NCBI GenBank assembly: GCA_017937405.1
Contig: JAGBDS010000073.1
Coordinates: 1 to 64,000 of the forward strand
Reading direction: 5' to 3'
DNA: 64,000 nucleotides
Origin: Oscillibacter sp.
Lineage (GTDB): Bacteria; Bacillota; Clostridia; Oscillospirales; Oscillospiraceae
The notes under the pieces are model-generated. The model was not told the DNA's origin, made no database searches, and worked only from the letters and a program-made list of their open reading frames with translations. Positions 45,643 through 52,819 of the stretch are shown here, piece by piece. A program made the translations under genes and the position numbers. The number at the start of each line of letters is the position of its first letter. The first letter of the stretch is position 1.

Positions 45643-46530
45643 ATGAGTGAAGGACGTATTCAAAAAGCCCTCAGTGGCTTCTATTATGTGGATACCGGAG
45701 TGGAGGTGCTGACCTGCCGCGCCCGGGGAAAGTTCCGTAAAGACGGTATTTCTCCGTTAGTGGGTGACCGGGTGGAAGTGCGGGAACTGGGGAACGGAGA
45801 GGGCTTCGTGGAGGCCATTCTGCCCCGGAAGAACGCATTCACCCGGCCTGCCGTAGCCAATATTGATCAGTTGGTGGTCATCGCCTCTGGCGCCATTCCC
45901 AAAACCGACCCTTTCCTGATTGACCGTGTCGCGGCCATCGCGGCGCTGAAGGGCTGTGAGGTCATTATCCTGCTGAACAAGTGTGATTTGGACAGTGCCG
46001 ACAGCCTGTACCAAATCTACCGTGCCGCAGGGTTCCAAACGCTCCGCGTCAGCGCACAGACAGGCGAAGGACTGGAGGAATTGATTCCTCTGATTTCTGG
46101 TAAGCTATCTGCCTTTACAGGCAATTCAGGCGTAGGAAAATCCAGCATCCTCAACGCATTGGACCCGGAGTTTCATCTTCAGGTGGGAGAGGTCAGCGAT
46201 GCACTGGGCCGCGGCCGCCACACCACTCGTCATGTGGAGCTGTTTCGGCTATCTTGCGGTGCGGAGATCGTGGATTCTCCCGGCTTCTCCTCCTTTGAGA
46301 CAGATGAACTAAATCTGGAGCTGAAGCACCGTCTGCCGGATACCTTCCGGGAATTTCAGCCGTATCTGGAGCACTGCCGCTTTGTTGGGTGCAGCCACAC
46401 CAAGGAAAAGGGCTGTGCCGTATTGGAAGCTGTCCGGCGGGGTGACATTCAAAAGAGCCGCCATGCCAGCTACCTGCGGCTGTGTGAGGAATTAAAGCCG
46501 TTGAAGGACTGGCAGGAGCATAAGAAATAG
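45643..46530 (+). CDS. rsgA: Ribosome small subunit-dependent GTPase A
   Basis: This 295-residue circularly permuted GTPase checks 30S maturation. An OB fold (1-70) is followed by the G motifs in permuted order: NKCD (G4), GNSGVGKSS (G1, about 166), and DSPGFSS (G3). The C-terminal zinc knuckle has CRFVGCSHTKEKGCAV. ATG 45643 lies 1 nt after the prkC stop without its own clear SD, so translation is probably coupled. Confidence 0.96.
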   Translation: MSEGRIQKALSGFYYVDTGVEVLTCRARGKFRKDGISPLVGDRVEVRELGNGEGFVEAILPRKNAFTRPAVANIDQLVVIASGAIPKTDPFLIDRVAAIAALKGCEVIILLNKCDLDSADSLYQIYRAAGFQTLRVSAQTGEGLEELIPLISGKLSAFTGNSGVGKSSILNALDPEFHLQVGEVSDALGRGRHTTRHVELFRLSCGAEIVDSPGFSSFETDELNLELKHRLPDTFREFQPYLEHCRFVGCSHTKEKGCAVLEAVRRGDIQKSRHASYLRLCEELKPLKDWQEHKK

Positions 46531-46532
46531 CC

Positions 46533-46566
46533 AAAGCGCCGGACGCAAATGTGTCCGGCGCTTTTT
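46533..46566 (+). terminator. Terminator ending the yicC-rsgA operon
   Basis: aaagcgccggac (46533-46544) pairs with gtccggcgcttt (46553-46564), followed by Ts. Confidence 0.85.
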
Positions 46567-46622
46567 TCTGAACCATGGACAAGAGATTTGGATATACTGA
46601 AAGCAGAGGGGAGGCGTGGCGT

Positions 46623-46781
46623 ATGTTTCATGGAAGAGACAGCGGCTGCAAAATATTAGGCATCTGCGCGGTGGCATTGGGTGCCGGTATTCTGATCGCC
46701 GCCATCTTTCCCGTAGGAGCGCTGCTGTTTTTGGTGGCATTCCTGCTGATCGCATGCGGCTGCGCCTGCTGCAGGCGTTAG
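46623..46781 (+). CDS. Small membrane protein upstream of spoVM
   Basis: This 52-residue protein (MFHGRDSGCKILGICAV start) contains one long or two short hydrophobic segments (about 10-47) and ends CGCACCRR. I do not recognise a family. ATG 46623 has GGGGAGG upstream and is preferred over ATG 46575. spoVM follows 13 nt after the stop, so the two are probably co-transcribed, suggesting but not proving a sporulation role. Confidence 0.6.
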   Translation: MFHGRDSGCKILGICAVALGAGILIAAIFPVGALLFLVAFLLIACGCACCRR

Positions 46782-46794
46782 AAAGGAGCGTTCT

Positions 46795-46869
46795 ATGAAC
46801 ATCGTGGTCTGGAAATCCCCAAAGGCACTGCGCGGTATCCTACGGAAATTATTCAAGATAAAGGCATAA
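46795..46869 (+). CDS. spoVM: Stage V sporulation protein M (24-residue micropeptide)
   Basis: This 24-residue amphipathic helix recognises the convex forespore membrane and anchors SpoIVA there. The sequence starts MNIVVWKSPK and ends LRKLFKIKA-stop, matching clostridial SpoVM (MKIVVVKSPKFL type), with the key proline at position 9 and alternating basic and hydrophobic residues. AAAGGAG lies 9 nt before the ATG. It sits downstream of rsgA, the same neighbourhood as in Bacillus (prkC-rsgA-rpe-thiN-spoVM). It is far below usual gene-caller cut-offs. Confidence 0.88.
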   Translation: MNIVVWKSPKALRGILRKLFKIKA

Positions 46870-46892
46870 ACTTTCCCGGCACTTCATAGGGT
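46863..46892 (+). promoter_or_regulatory. Sigma-E-like promoter of sipL
   Basis: GGCATAAA (46863-46870, overlapping the spoVM stop), a 14 bp spacer and CATAGGGT (46885-46892). The predicted start is about 46899, 28 nt before the sipL ATG. Confidence 0.5.
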
Positions 46893-46914
46893 AGGACATG
46901 AACTGCCGGGAAAG
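46871..46914 (+). repeat. Inverted repeat between spoVM and sipL
   Basis: ctttcccggca (46871-46881) and tgccgggaaag (46904-46914) are perfectly complementary over 11 bp. The 3' arm touches the sipL ribosome binding site (GGAAGGGG, 46914-46921). The loop holds the -10 element and the predicted start of the sipL promoter, so only read-through RNA from spoVM could fold it. Confidence 0.7.
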
Positions 46915-46926
46915 GAAGGGGTTCTC

Positions 46927-48462
46927 ATGGAACTGGAACTGAAAAAAACGACCCTGGACAATTATGAAAGCAGCGGAGAAGTAACGCTGACCCAGGAGGA
47001 GACCACAGAAGTCATCGTACCGGACTACTGCCCGGATATCGCGCGCATCATTGCCGCTGACGGGAAAGTCTATATCCACAGCCGGGAACTGCGGGACGGA
47101 AAGGCCAGCATCGCCGGAACTGTGCGGGTCACGGTACTGTATACCCCGGACGGGGAGGGCGGTATCCGCACCCTGGAATTTACCATGCCGTTCAACGCCG
47201 AAAGTGATAACCGGGCGCTGGCAGACTGCGTGTTTCTTGATGCGGACACCCACACGGAATTTCTGGAGTCCCGAATGCTGAATCCGCGGAAGGTATTTAC
47301 TAACTGCAAGCTGGTGACCCGCCTGACGGGCTACCAGAAAGCGCCGCTAAGTTTCTGTACAGACCTGGAAGCAGAGGACCGCTTCTGTGTGGAGAAGCGC
47401 CAGGAACAGCAGCGCGTAACCCTTTTGACACATATCACTGAAAAGGATTTTACATTTACAGAGGAGATGAATCTTTCTCCCGGGCGTGAGGGGGCTGCAG
47501 AGCTGCTGAACAGCCAAGTATGTGGCTCTGTGACGGAAAGCAAGATCGTGGGCAGCAAGCTGATCTTCAAGGGCGTATTTTCCGTGAGTCTGTTGTACCG
47601 GAGCGTGGACGGAAAATACTATACAACTTCCAGCGAACTGCCTTTCTCGCAAATCATGGAGGTGGAAGGCGCTGCGGAAGGATGCATCCCCTCTCTGCGG
47701 CTGCAGATGACAGGGACCGATCTTCAGGTAGACGGTGATGACGCGGAGGGCCGTCAAATCTCGGTGACACTCTATCTGCACGCCATCGCGTTGCTGCGGG
47801 AGGAACAGGAGATCACTCTTCTGAACGACCTGTACTCCACGTCTTATGAGACTGCTTACGAGGCCGCACCGCTGAGCATCACCGGATTTTATGAGACCTT
47901 TGCCCGTCGGCACACGGTCCGGGAGGTCCTAGAGATCGGCGTAGTGGCAGATTCCATTCTGTCCCTTTCCGCCTCCTGCGGTGCTGTCTCCGTCAGCCGG
48001 GAAGGGGAGACTACCGTCCTGCGGACAGAGACCAACGTTCGGGCACTGTATCTGGATGAAGGCGGTGTGCCGCTGGTGGTAGAACGCAGCTTTGATATCA
48101 CCAGTCAGCTGGAGCTGCCGGAGGACTGTAAGGTCAGTGCTTGTGCTGTCTGTCCTGAGGAAATACAGGGCAGTCTGGGGGACCGTGGCATCGAGGTGCG
48201 GTTCCCGGTGGACTTCCGTGCGGAAGCAGTATCCCGTCTGAAAAAAATCTGTATCAACAGCGCCAAGCTGGACACAGAGTCCACAAAGGAAACAGTTGGA
48301 GCTCCGTCTCTGGTACTGCGGTGTCTGGGGAAGCAGGAAAGTGCTTGGGATCTTGCTAAGAAGTATAACACTACGATCTCCATGATCCTGGCGGCAAACC
48401 AGCTGGAGGACGGCGAAATTCCCCGCGAAAAGCTGCTGCTGATTCCCCGAAAACGGGCATAA
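46927..48462 (+). CDS. sipL: SipL-like spore coat morphogenesis protein (DUF3794 + LysM)
   Basis: This 511-residue protein has the architecture of C. difficile SipL, the SpoIVA partner that takes the place of Bacillus SpoVID. DUF3794-type repeats fill most of the protein (starting ELELKKTTLDNYESSGEVTL; motif EVIVPDYCPDIARIIAADGK at about 30-49). A LysM domain forms the C-terminus (about 462-508, SAWDLAKKYNTTISMILAAN). In SipL the LysM domain binds SpoIVA. It lies between spoVM and spoIVA. Confidence 0.88.
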   Translation: MELELKKTTLDNYESSGEVTLTQEETTEVIVPDYCPDIARIIAADGKVYIHSRELRDGKASIAGTVRVTVLYTPDGEGGIRTLEFTMPFNAESDNRALADCVFLDADTHTEFLESRMLNPRKVFTNCKLVTRLTGYQKAPLSFCTDLEAEDRFCVEKRQEQQRVTLLTHITEKDFTFTEEMNLSPGREGAAELLNSQVCGSVTESKIVGSKLIFKGVFSVSLLYRSVDGKYYTTSSELPFSQIMEVEGAAEGCIPSLRLQMTGTDLQVDGDDAEGRQISVTLYLHAIALLREEQEITLLNDLYSTSYETAYEAAPLSITGFYETFARRHTVREVLEIGVVADSILSLSASCGAVSVSREGETTVLRTETNVRALYLDEGGVPLVVERSFDITSQLELPEDCKVSACAVCPEEIQGSLGDRGIEVRFPVDFRAEAVSRLKKICINSAKLDTESTKETVGAPSLVLRCLGKQESAWDLAKKYNTTISMILAANQLEDGEIPREKLLLIPRKRA

Positions 48463-48492
48463 GTGCCGCGCCCCCTGCGCTGTGAGCCAATT

Positions 48493-48532
48493 AAAAAGCT
48501 GTTGCAGAATCATATGTCTGCAACAGCTTTTT
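48493..48532. terminator. Bidirectional terminator between sipL and the ABC transporter
   Basis: A perfect 16 bp stem, aaaaagctgttgcaga (48493-48508) with its complement (48517-48532). A- and T-rich ends serve both converging transcripts. Confidence 0.85.
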
Positions 48533-48563
48533 AGCGTTTATAAGCGAAAAAGCTTATATAAAA

Positions 48564-49331
48564 TCAGTTTTCCGAATACCGGGCCAAGAACTGACGGGTA
48601 CGCTCCTCCCGGGGATGCTCGATGACCTGGTGCGGGTCTCCCTGCTCCACGATAACGCCGCCGTCCATGAAGATGATCTGGTCCGCAACGTCCCGGGCAA
48701 AGGCCATCTCATGGGTGACGATGATCATAGTGGTCTTTTGCTCCGCAAGCTCCCGGATAACCCGCAGGACCTCGCCGGTCAGCTCCGGGTCCAGAGCGGA
48801 GGTAGGCTCGTCAAAGCAGAGGATATCCGGGTGCATCGCCAGGGCCCGGGCAATGGCTACCCGCTGCTGCTGACCGCCGGAGAGCTGGTGCGGATAGTGG
48901 CTTGCCCGGTCAGACAGGCCCATCTGAGCCAGAAGCATCCTGCCTTCCTCTTCGATCTCCTTTTTGCTCTCACCGCCCCGCTCCTTTGCCAGCAGTTCCC
49001 GGGCCAGTGTGACATTTTGAAGGGCAGTATACTGGGGAAACAGGTTAAAATTCTGGAAAACCAAACCAAAGTGGAGCCGCTTTGCGCGAATCTCCTTCTC
49101 CTGCTGGGTAGCGGGGTCGGCGGCGTCAAAAATGATGTTTCCATTCACGGCAATCGTACCGCCGTCAGGTTTTTCCAGAAAATTCAGGCACCGCAGCAAC
49201 GTGGTCTTGCCGCTGCCGGAGGAACCGATGATCGACATAGCCTGTCCCTTTTCCAGGGAAAAGCTGATGTCGTTGAGGACACGGGTGGCACCAAAGTGCT
49301 TTTCAATGTGATTGACTTCCAAAATTGGCAT
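48564..49331 (-). CDS. Polar amino-acid ABC transporter ATP-binding protein
   Basis: This 255-residue ATPase powers amino-acid uptake. Walker A is GSSGSGKTTLL (about 36), signature LSGGQQQRVAIARAL, Walker B ILCFDEPTSALDPE, and the H-loop IVTHEMAFARDV; this resembles GlnQ/HisP. It is last in a three-gene operon (binding protein, permease, ATPase). RBS AAGGAGG. Confidence 0.94.
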   Translation of the reverse strand: MPILEVNHIEKHFGATRVLNDISFSLEKGQAMSIIGSSGSGKTTLLRCLNFLEKPDGGTIAVNGNIIFDAADPATQQEKEIRAKRLHFGLVFQNFNLFPQYTALQNVTLARELLAKERGGESKKEIEEEGRMLLAQMGLSDRASHYPHQLSGGQQQRVAIARALAMHPDILCFDEPTSALDPELTGEVLRVIRELAEQKTTMIIVTHEMAFARDVADQIIFMDGGVIVEQGDPHQVIEHPREERTRQFLARYSEN

Positions 49332-49346
49332 TGTTCCAGGTCCTCC

Positions 49347-49997
49347 TTACTTAAAATAGTCCAGTTTCTTCTCCAGCCAGCCAAACAGCACCGTCAGAAT
49401 GCCCACAAAGGCCAGGAAAAACAGGCCGGAGGAGAACAGAGGCCAAATCAGGCCCTTGGAGGTATATTCATTAGCCATCATAATGATCTCCTTACAGGAG
49501 ATGATGCGGGCCAGCGAGGTATCCTTCACAAGGGTAATGACCTCGTTGCCAATGGGAGGCAGGATGCGCTTGACGACCTGCAGCAGTGTGACCTTGAAGA
49601 AGATTTGACTTTTTGTCATGCCAAGGACCTCGCCCGCCTCATACTGTCCCTTGGGCACAGACTGGATGCCGCCGCGGTAAATCTCCGAAAAGTAGCAGGC
49701 ATAGTTGATGACGAAGGCCACCGTAGCCGCTGTCAGACGGCCATTGGAACCGTCAGGCCAAGGGTTTCCCATGCCCATCAGACCGGGGCCAAGGAAAATG
49801 ACCAGCAGCTGCAGCATCAGAGGCGTTCCCCGGATGATCCAGACGAAAACCTTGATGAGCCAGGCCAGAGGTTTAAAGCGGCTCATGGAGCCAAACGCGA
49901 TGATGAGCCCAAGCGGGAGGGCAAACAGCAATGTCAGACTAAATAATTTGAAATTCAGAAGGAAGCCTTCGCAAAGACGGCCCAGGATCACAGTCAT
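49347..49997 (-). CDS. Polar amino-acid ABC transporter permease
   Basis: This 216-residue inner-membrane permease of the HisM/GlnP type has about five helices and the EAA loop EAGEVLGMTKSQIFFKVTL that docks the ATPase. The start is ATG 49997 with GAGGTG 6 nt upstream; the longer frame runs through a hairpin. Only one permease gene is present, so it likely works as a homodimer. Confidence 0.92.
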   Translation of the reverse strand: MTVILGRLCEGFLLNFKLFSLTLLFALPLGLIIAFGSMSRFKPLAWLIKVFVWIIRGTPLMLQLLVIFLGPGLMGMGNPWPDGSNGRLTAATVAFVINYACYFSEIYRGGIQSVPKGQYEAGEVLGMTKSQIFFKVTLLQVVKRILPPIGNEVITLVKDTSLARIISCKEIIMMANEYTSKGLIWPLFSSGLFFLAFVGILTVLFGWLEKKLDYFK

Positions 49998-50020
49998 ATG
50001 TAACACCTCATGAGACAGGT

Positions 50021-50052
50021 CTTGGGACAGAGACCAAAGCCTCTGTCCCAAG
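50021..50052 (-). repeat. Intercistronic hairpin between binding-protein and permease genes
   Basis: cttgggacagag (50021-50032) pairs with ctctgtcccaag (50041-50052), 12 bp with no T run. It lies 27 nt after the binding-protein stop. Such structures usually protect the upstream mRNA, raising binding-protein levels relative to permease. Confidence 0.7.
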
Positions 50053-50078
50053 TGTTATTGTGGGAATATCGGCAGCGA

Positions 50079-50957
50079 TCAGTCAGCCAGCTCCAGGCCG
50101 TACTTCTCAGCCAGGGCACCCAGAGAACCGTCGGCCACCAGCTCGTCGAAGATGGCGTTGACAGCATCACGGACATCAGAACCCTTACGGAAAGCAACAC
50201 CGTAGTTTTCGATGGCCAGCTCATCCACGATCTCCAGATCGGCATAGTCGGTGCCCTCACCAATCATGGCGTTGGCCAAGGTCATATCCAGAACGGCGGC
50301 AGTGGCAGTGCCGGCCTTGACTTCCATCAGACAGTCGGTCTGGACGCTCTTGCCCACATAGTCGGCCTGCGCCAGGTTCGCGTCGGGCTCAGCGTCCTCA
50401 CCGCCCAGGATCTGGGCCTCACCAGCAGAGCCGATCTCGGCCACGACCGTCTTACCGATCAGGGAAGAGGTATCCGTGTATTCAGTGCCCTTCTTCACAA
50501 CGACCACCTGGGCGTTCTTCACATAGGGCTGGGTGCAGTTCATATTGGCCTCACGCTCGGCATCCAGAGTCATGCCGTTCCAGATGCAGTCAATGCTCTT
50601 TCCGGCCAGCTCTACTTCCTTGGTGCCCCAATCAATCTCCTGGAAATTGGGTTCCACGCCCAGCTTCTCACAGACCATCTGAGCCAACTCGGTATCGAAG
50701 CCGGTGAACTCACCATTGTCGTCAGTGTAGTTCATAGGGGCATAAACCGTATAGCCGATGGTCATGCTGCCCTTGCCCTTGATGTAGTCTAAATCACTTT
50801 CCTCGGCGGGCTCAGCAGCGGGAGTCTCAGCAGGCTGCTCCGCAGCGGGCTTCTCAGCCTCGGGAGCGGGAGTTTCCTTCTTGCTGCCGCAGGCAGCCAG
50901 AGACAGGATCATGGTCAGAGCCAGCAGCATGGCCCAAATCTTCTTCATATTTTTCAT
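50079..50957 (-). CDS. Amino-acid ABC transporter substrate-binding lipoprotein
   Basis: This 292-residue lipoprotein has lipobox SLAACG (about 19-24) and an Ala/Pro/Glu-rich linker (about 27-60). A type II periplasmic-binding fold of the amino-acid family follows (MTIGYTVYAPMNYTDDNGEF and FTGFDTELAQMVCEKLG). The ligand is a polar amino acid or dicarboxylic amino acid; which one cannot be read. ATG 50957 has GGAGG 8 nt upstream. Confidence 0.92.
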   Translation of the reverse strand: MKNMKKIWAMLLALTMILSLAACGSKKETPAPEAEKPAAEQPAETPAAEPAEESDLDYIKGKGSMTIGYTVYAPMNYTDDNGEFTGFDTELAQMVCEKLGVEPNFQEIDWGTKEVELAGKSIDCIWNGMTLDAEREANMNCTQPYVKNAQVVVVKKGTEYTDTSSLIGKTVVAEIGSAGEAQILGGEDAEPDANLAQADYVGKSVQTDCLMEVKAGTATAAVLDMTLANAMIGEGTDYADLEIVDELAIENYGVAFRKGSDVRDAVNAIFDELVADGSLGALAEKYGLELAD

Positions 50958-50976
50958 AGTTTCATCCTCCAAAATA

Positions 50977-50991
50977 AGCGGTCTGTCCGCT
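50977..50991. promoter_or_regulatory. Operator-like palindrome in the ABC operon leader
   Basis: agcgg (50977-50981) and ccgct (50987-50991) form an inverted repeat with a 5 nt centre between the promoter and the start codon of the binding-protein gene. It may be a repressor site or a small RNA hairpin. Confidence 0.3.
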
Positions 50992-51007
50992 CGTTTAATA
51001 CGTTAGT

Positions 51008-51036
51008 AGTTTACCATGCTAAATCAAAGATGTAAA
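51008..51036 (-). promoter_or_regulatory. Sigma-A type promoter of the amino-acid ABC operon
   Basis: On the reverse strand TTTACA (51036-51031), a 17 bp spacer and TAAACT (51013-51008). Confidence 0.6.
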
Positions 51037-51108
51037 GTCAGAAAATAGCCGAATAGGAGAGAATGAGACGGACCGTTTTTGTTTGTTTTACCCAAAAGCA
51101 GACGGGCT

Positions 51109-51138
51109 GTCATACTTTCTCCTGTTGGGACATAGAGT
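51109..51138 (+). promoter_or_regulatory. Sigma-E-like promoter of spoIVA
   Basis: GTCATACT (51109-51116), a 14 bp spacer and CATAGAGT (51131-51138) closely match the Bacillus sigma-E consensus (GTCATATT / CATACAnT). spoIVA is sigma-E-dependent in Bacillus and C. difficile. The predicted start is near 51145. Confidence 0.7.
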
Positions 51139-51144
51139 GAAACA

Positions 51145-51295
51145 AAACTATGGAGCGCAAAAAGAACGGCGTGCTCACGCCGCACAAAATGCCCATTCGC
51201 TCGCCGCGGAGCGGCAACCGCGAATGATGGCGGCAACCTCCATGCGCAAGAGGTTGCTAATTTGAATGGGCGCTATGAAGCGCATGGAGGTTGCT
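51145..51295 (+). promoter_or_regulatory. Highly structured spoIVA leader, possible translational switch
   Basis: The 150 nt leader contains three structures: a hairpin (51168-51173/51176-51181, with tight loop); a nested hairpin (cattcgc 51194-51200 with gcgaatg 51220-51226, enclosing gccgc/gcggc); and a 15 bp pairing of 51233-51247 with 51280-51294 that buries the spoIVA ribosome binding site GGAGG (51286-51290). The same anti-SD segment gcaacctc (51233-51240) can instead pair with a decoy gaggttgc (51250-51257), freeing the site. I know of no described leader of this kind for spoIVA. Confidence 0.5.
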
Positions 51296-52771
51296 ATGAA
51301 TACCAGTATCTATCAGAATATCGCCACCCGCACCGCGGGAGATATTTACATCGGCGTCGTAGGTCCGGTGCGAACCGGCAAGTCCACCTTCATTAAACGG
51401 TTCATGGAGACGCAGGTCATTCCGAACATCGAAAATGTCTACCGCCGGGAACGTGCTAGGGATGAGCTGCCCCAGAGCGGTTCCGGCCGGACCATCATGA
51501 CGGCGGAACCGAAATTTGTCCCGGAGGAGGCGGCCCAGGTCCAGCTGGAGGGCGGCGCCGCATTCTCCGTGCGGCTCATCGACTGCGTGGGCTACGTGGT
51601 GAAGGGCGCTATCGGCCAGTACGAGGATGACGCACCCCGGATGGTCACCACCCCTTGGTACGACCATGAGATCCCCATGACCGAGGCAGCGGAGATCGGC
51701 ACCCGGAAGGTCATCACGGAGCACTCCACCATCGGCATCGTCATCACGACTGACGGCACCGTGGCCGACATCCCCCGTGAGGACTACCTGGAGGCGGAGG
51801 AGCGGGTCATCCGGGAGTTACAGGAGCTTGGAAAGCCCTTCATCGTGCTGCTGAACTCCGTGGATCCCGGCGGGGACCGGGCACAGGCCATCGCCAGGGA
51901 CATTGCCTCCCGGTATGAGGTGAACTGCGTTCCGGTCAACTGCCTGGAGCTGGATGAGACCGCTGTGTCGAACATTATGAAAGCAGTCCTTTATGAATTT
52001 CCCATGCAGGAGCTGGACCTGTTCCTGCCCCCCTGGGTGGACGCCCTGCCTGCCCAGCATCCGCTGAAAGCCGGGCTGTACGAGGCCATCCGGCAGGGCA
52101 CCTCGGAGCTGCACCACATTCGGGAGATTGACGGGGTCATCGCCGCGCTGGGAAACTGCGAAAACATCAGCGAGGCCAAAATTACCACCATCGACTTGGG
52201 CACTGGTATCGCGGCAGCGGAGCTGTGGCTGCCGCGAGAGCTATTCTATCATACCCTGTCGGAACAGTCCGGTTTCGAGGTAGCAGATGACGGCGACCTG
52301 ATGAGCCTGCTGACTCAGCTGGCAGGGGTCAAGAAGGAATACGACAAGGTATCCGGTGCTTTGAAAGATGTGCGGGAGACGGGCTACGGTATCGTGGTAC
52401 CCGGTATCGACGAGCTGAAGCTGGAGGAACCGGAGATCATGAAGCAGGGAGGCCGGTATGGCGTCCGCCTGAAGGCCAGTGCTCCCAGTATCCACATGAT
52501 CCGAGCAGACATTGAAACGGCGGTTTCTCCCATCGTTGGCAATGAAAAGCAATCCGAGGACATGGTAAACTACCTGCTCCAGGAGTTTGAGGGCGATACC
52601 AGCAAGATCTGGCAATCCAATATCTTTGGCCGCAGCTTCCATGAGCTGGTCAGCGATGACCTCCAGACCAAGCTGAAGCGGATGCCGGAGGACGCCCGGA
52701 AGAAGCTTCAGGAGACCCTGACCCGCATCATCAACGAGGGCAGCGGCGGACTCATCTGCATTATCCTATAA
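51296..52771 (+). CDS. spoIVA: Stage IV sporulation protein A, coat basement-layer ATPase
   Basis: This 491-residue cytoskeletal ATPase polymerises on the mother-cell side of the forespore as the base of the spore coat. Walker A is GVVGPVRTGKSTFIKRFM (about 20-37), followed by DELPQSGSGRTIMTAEPKFV and the sensor region EHSTIGIVITTDGT. The C-terminus ends NEGSGGLICIIL, like Bacillus SpoIVA (492 residues). The start is ATG 51296 with ATGGAGG upstream; ATGs at 51266, 51275 and 51284 lack a site. Confidence 0.97.
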   Translation: MNTSIYQNIATRTAGDIYIGVVGPVRTGKSTFIKRFMETQVIPNIENVYRRERARDELPQSGSGRTIMTAEPKFVPEEAAQVQLEGGAAFSVRLIDCVGYVVKGAIGQYEDDAPRMVTTPWYDHEIPMTEAAEIGTRKVITEHSTIGIVITTDGTVADIPREDYLEAEERVIRELQELGKPFIVLLNSVDPGGDRAQAIARDIASRYEVNCVPVNCLELDETAVSNIMKAVLYEFPMQELDLFLPPWVDALPAQHPLKAGLYEAIRQGTSELHHIREIDGVIAALGNCENISEAKITTIDLGTGIAAAELWLPRELFYHTLSEQSGFEVADDGDLMSLLTQLAGVKKEYDKVSGALKDVRETGYGIVVPGIDELKLEEPEIMKQGGRYGVRLKASAPSIHMIRADIETAVSPIVGNEKQSEDMVNYLLQEFEGDTSKIWQSNIFGRSFHELVSDDLQTKLKRMPEDARKKLQETLTRIINEGSGGLICIIL

Positions 52772-52786
52772 AATCCCATAAAAAGA

Positions 52787-52812
52787 GGAAGCACCGGGCT
52801 GCCGGTGCTTCC
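52787..52812. terminator. Terminator between spoIVA and the MGMT gene
   Basis: ggaagcaccgg (52787-52797) pairs with ccggtgcttcc (52802-52812) around a 4 nt loop. Converging genes share it. Confidence 0.78.
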
Positions 52813-52819
52813 TTCATAA

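Noticed and set aside
48615..49946. 443-codon plus-strand open frame over the ABC transporter genes
   Set aside because: Antisense to intact ATPase and permease genes; no motif or RBS.
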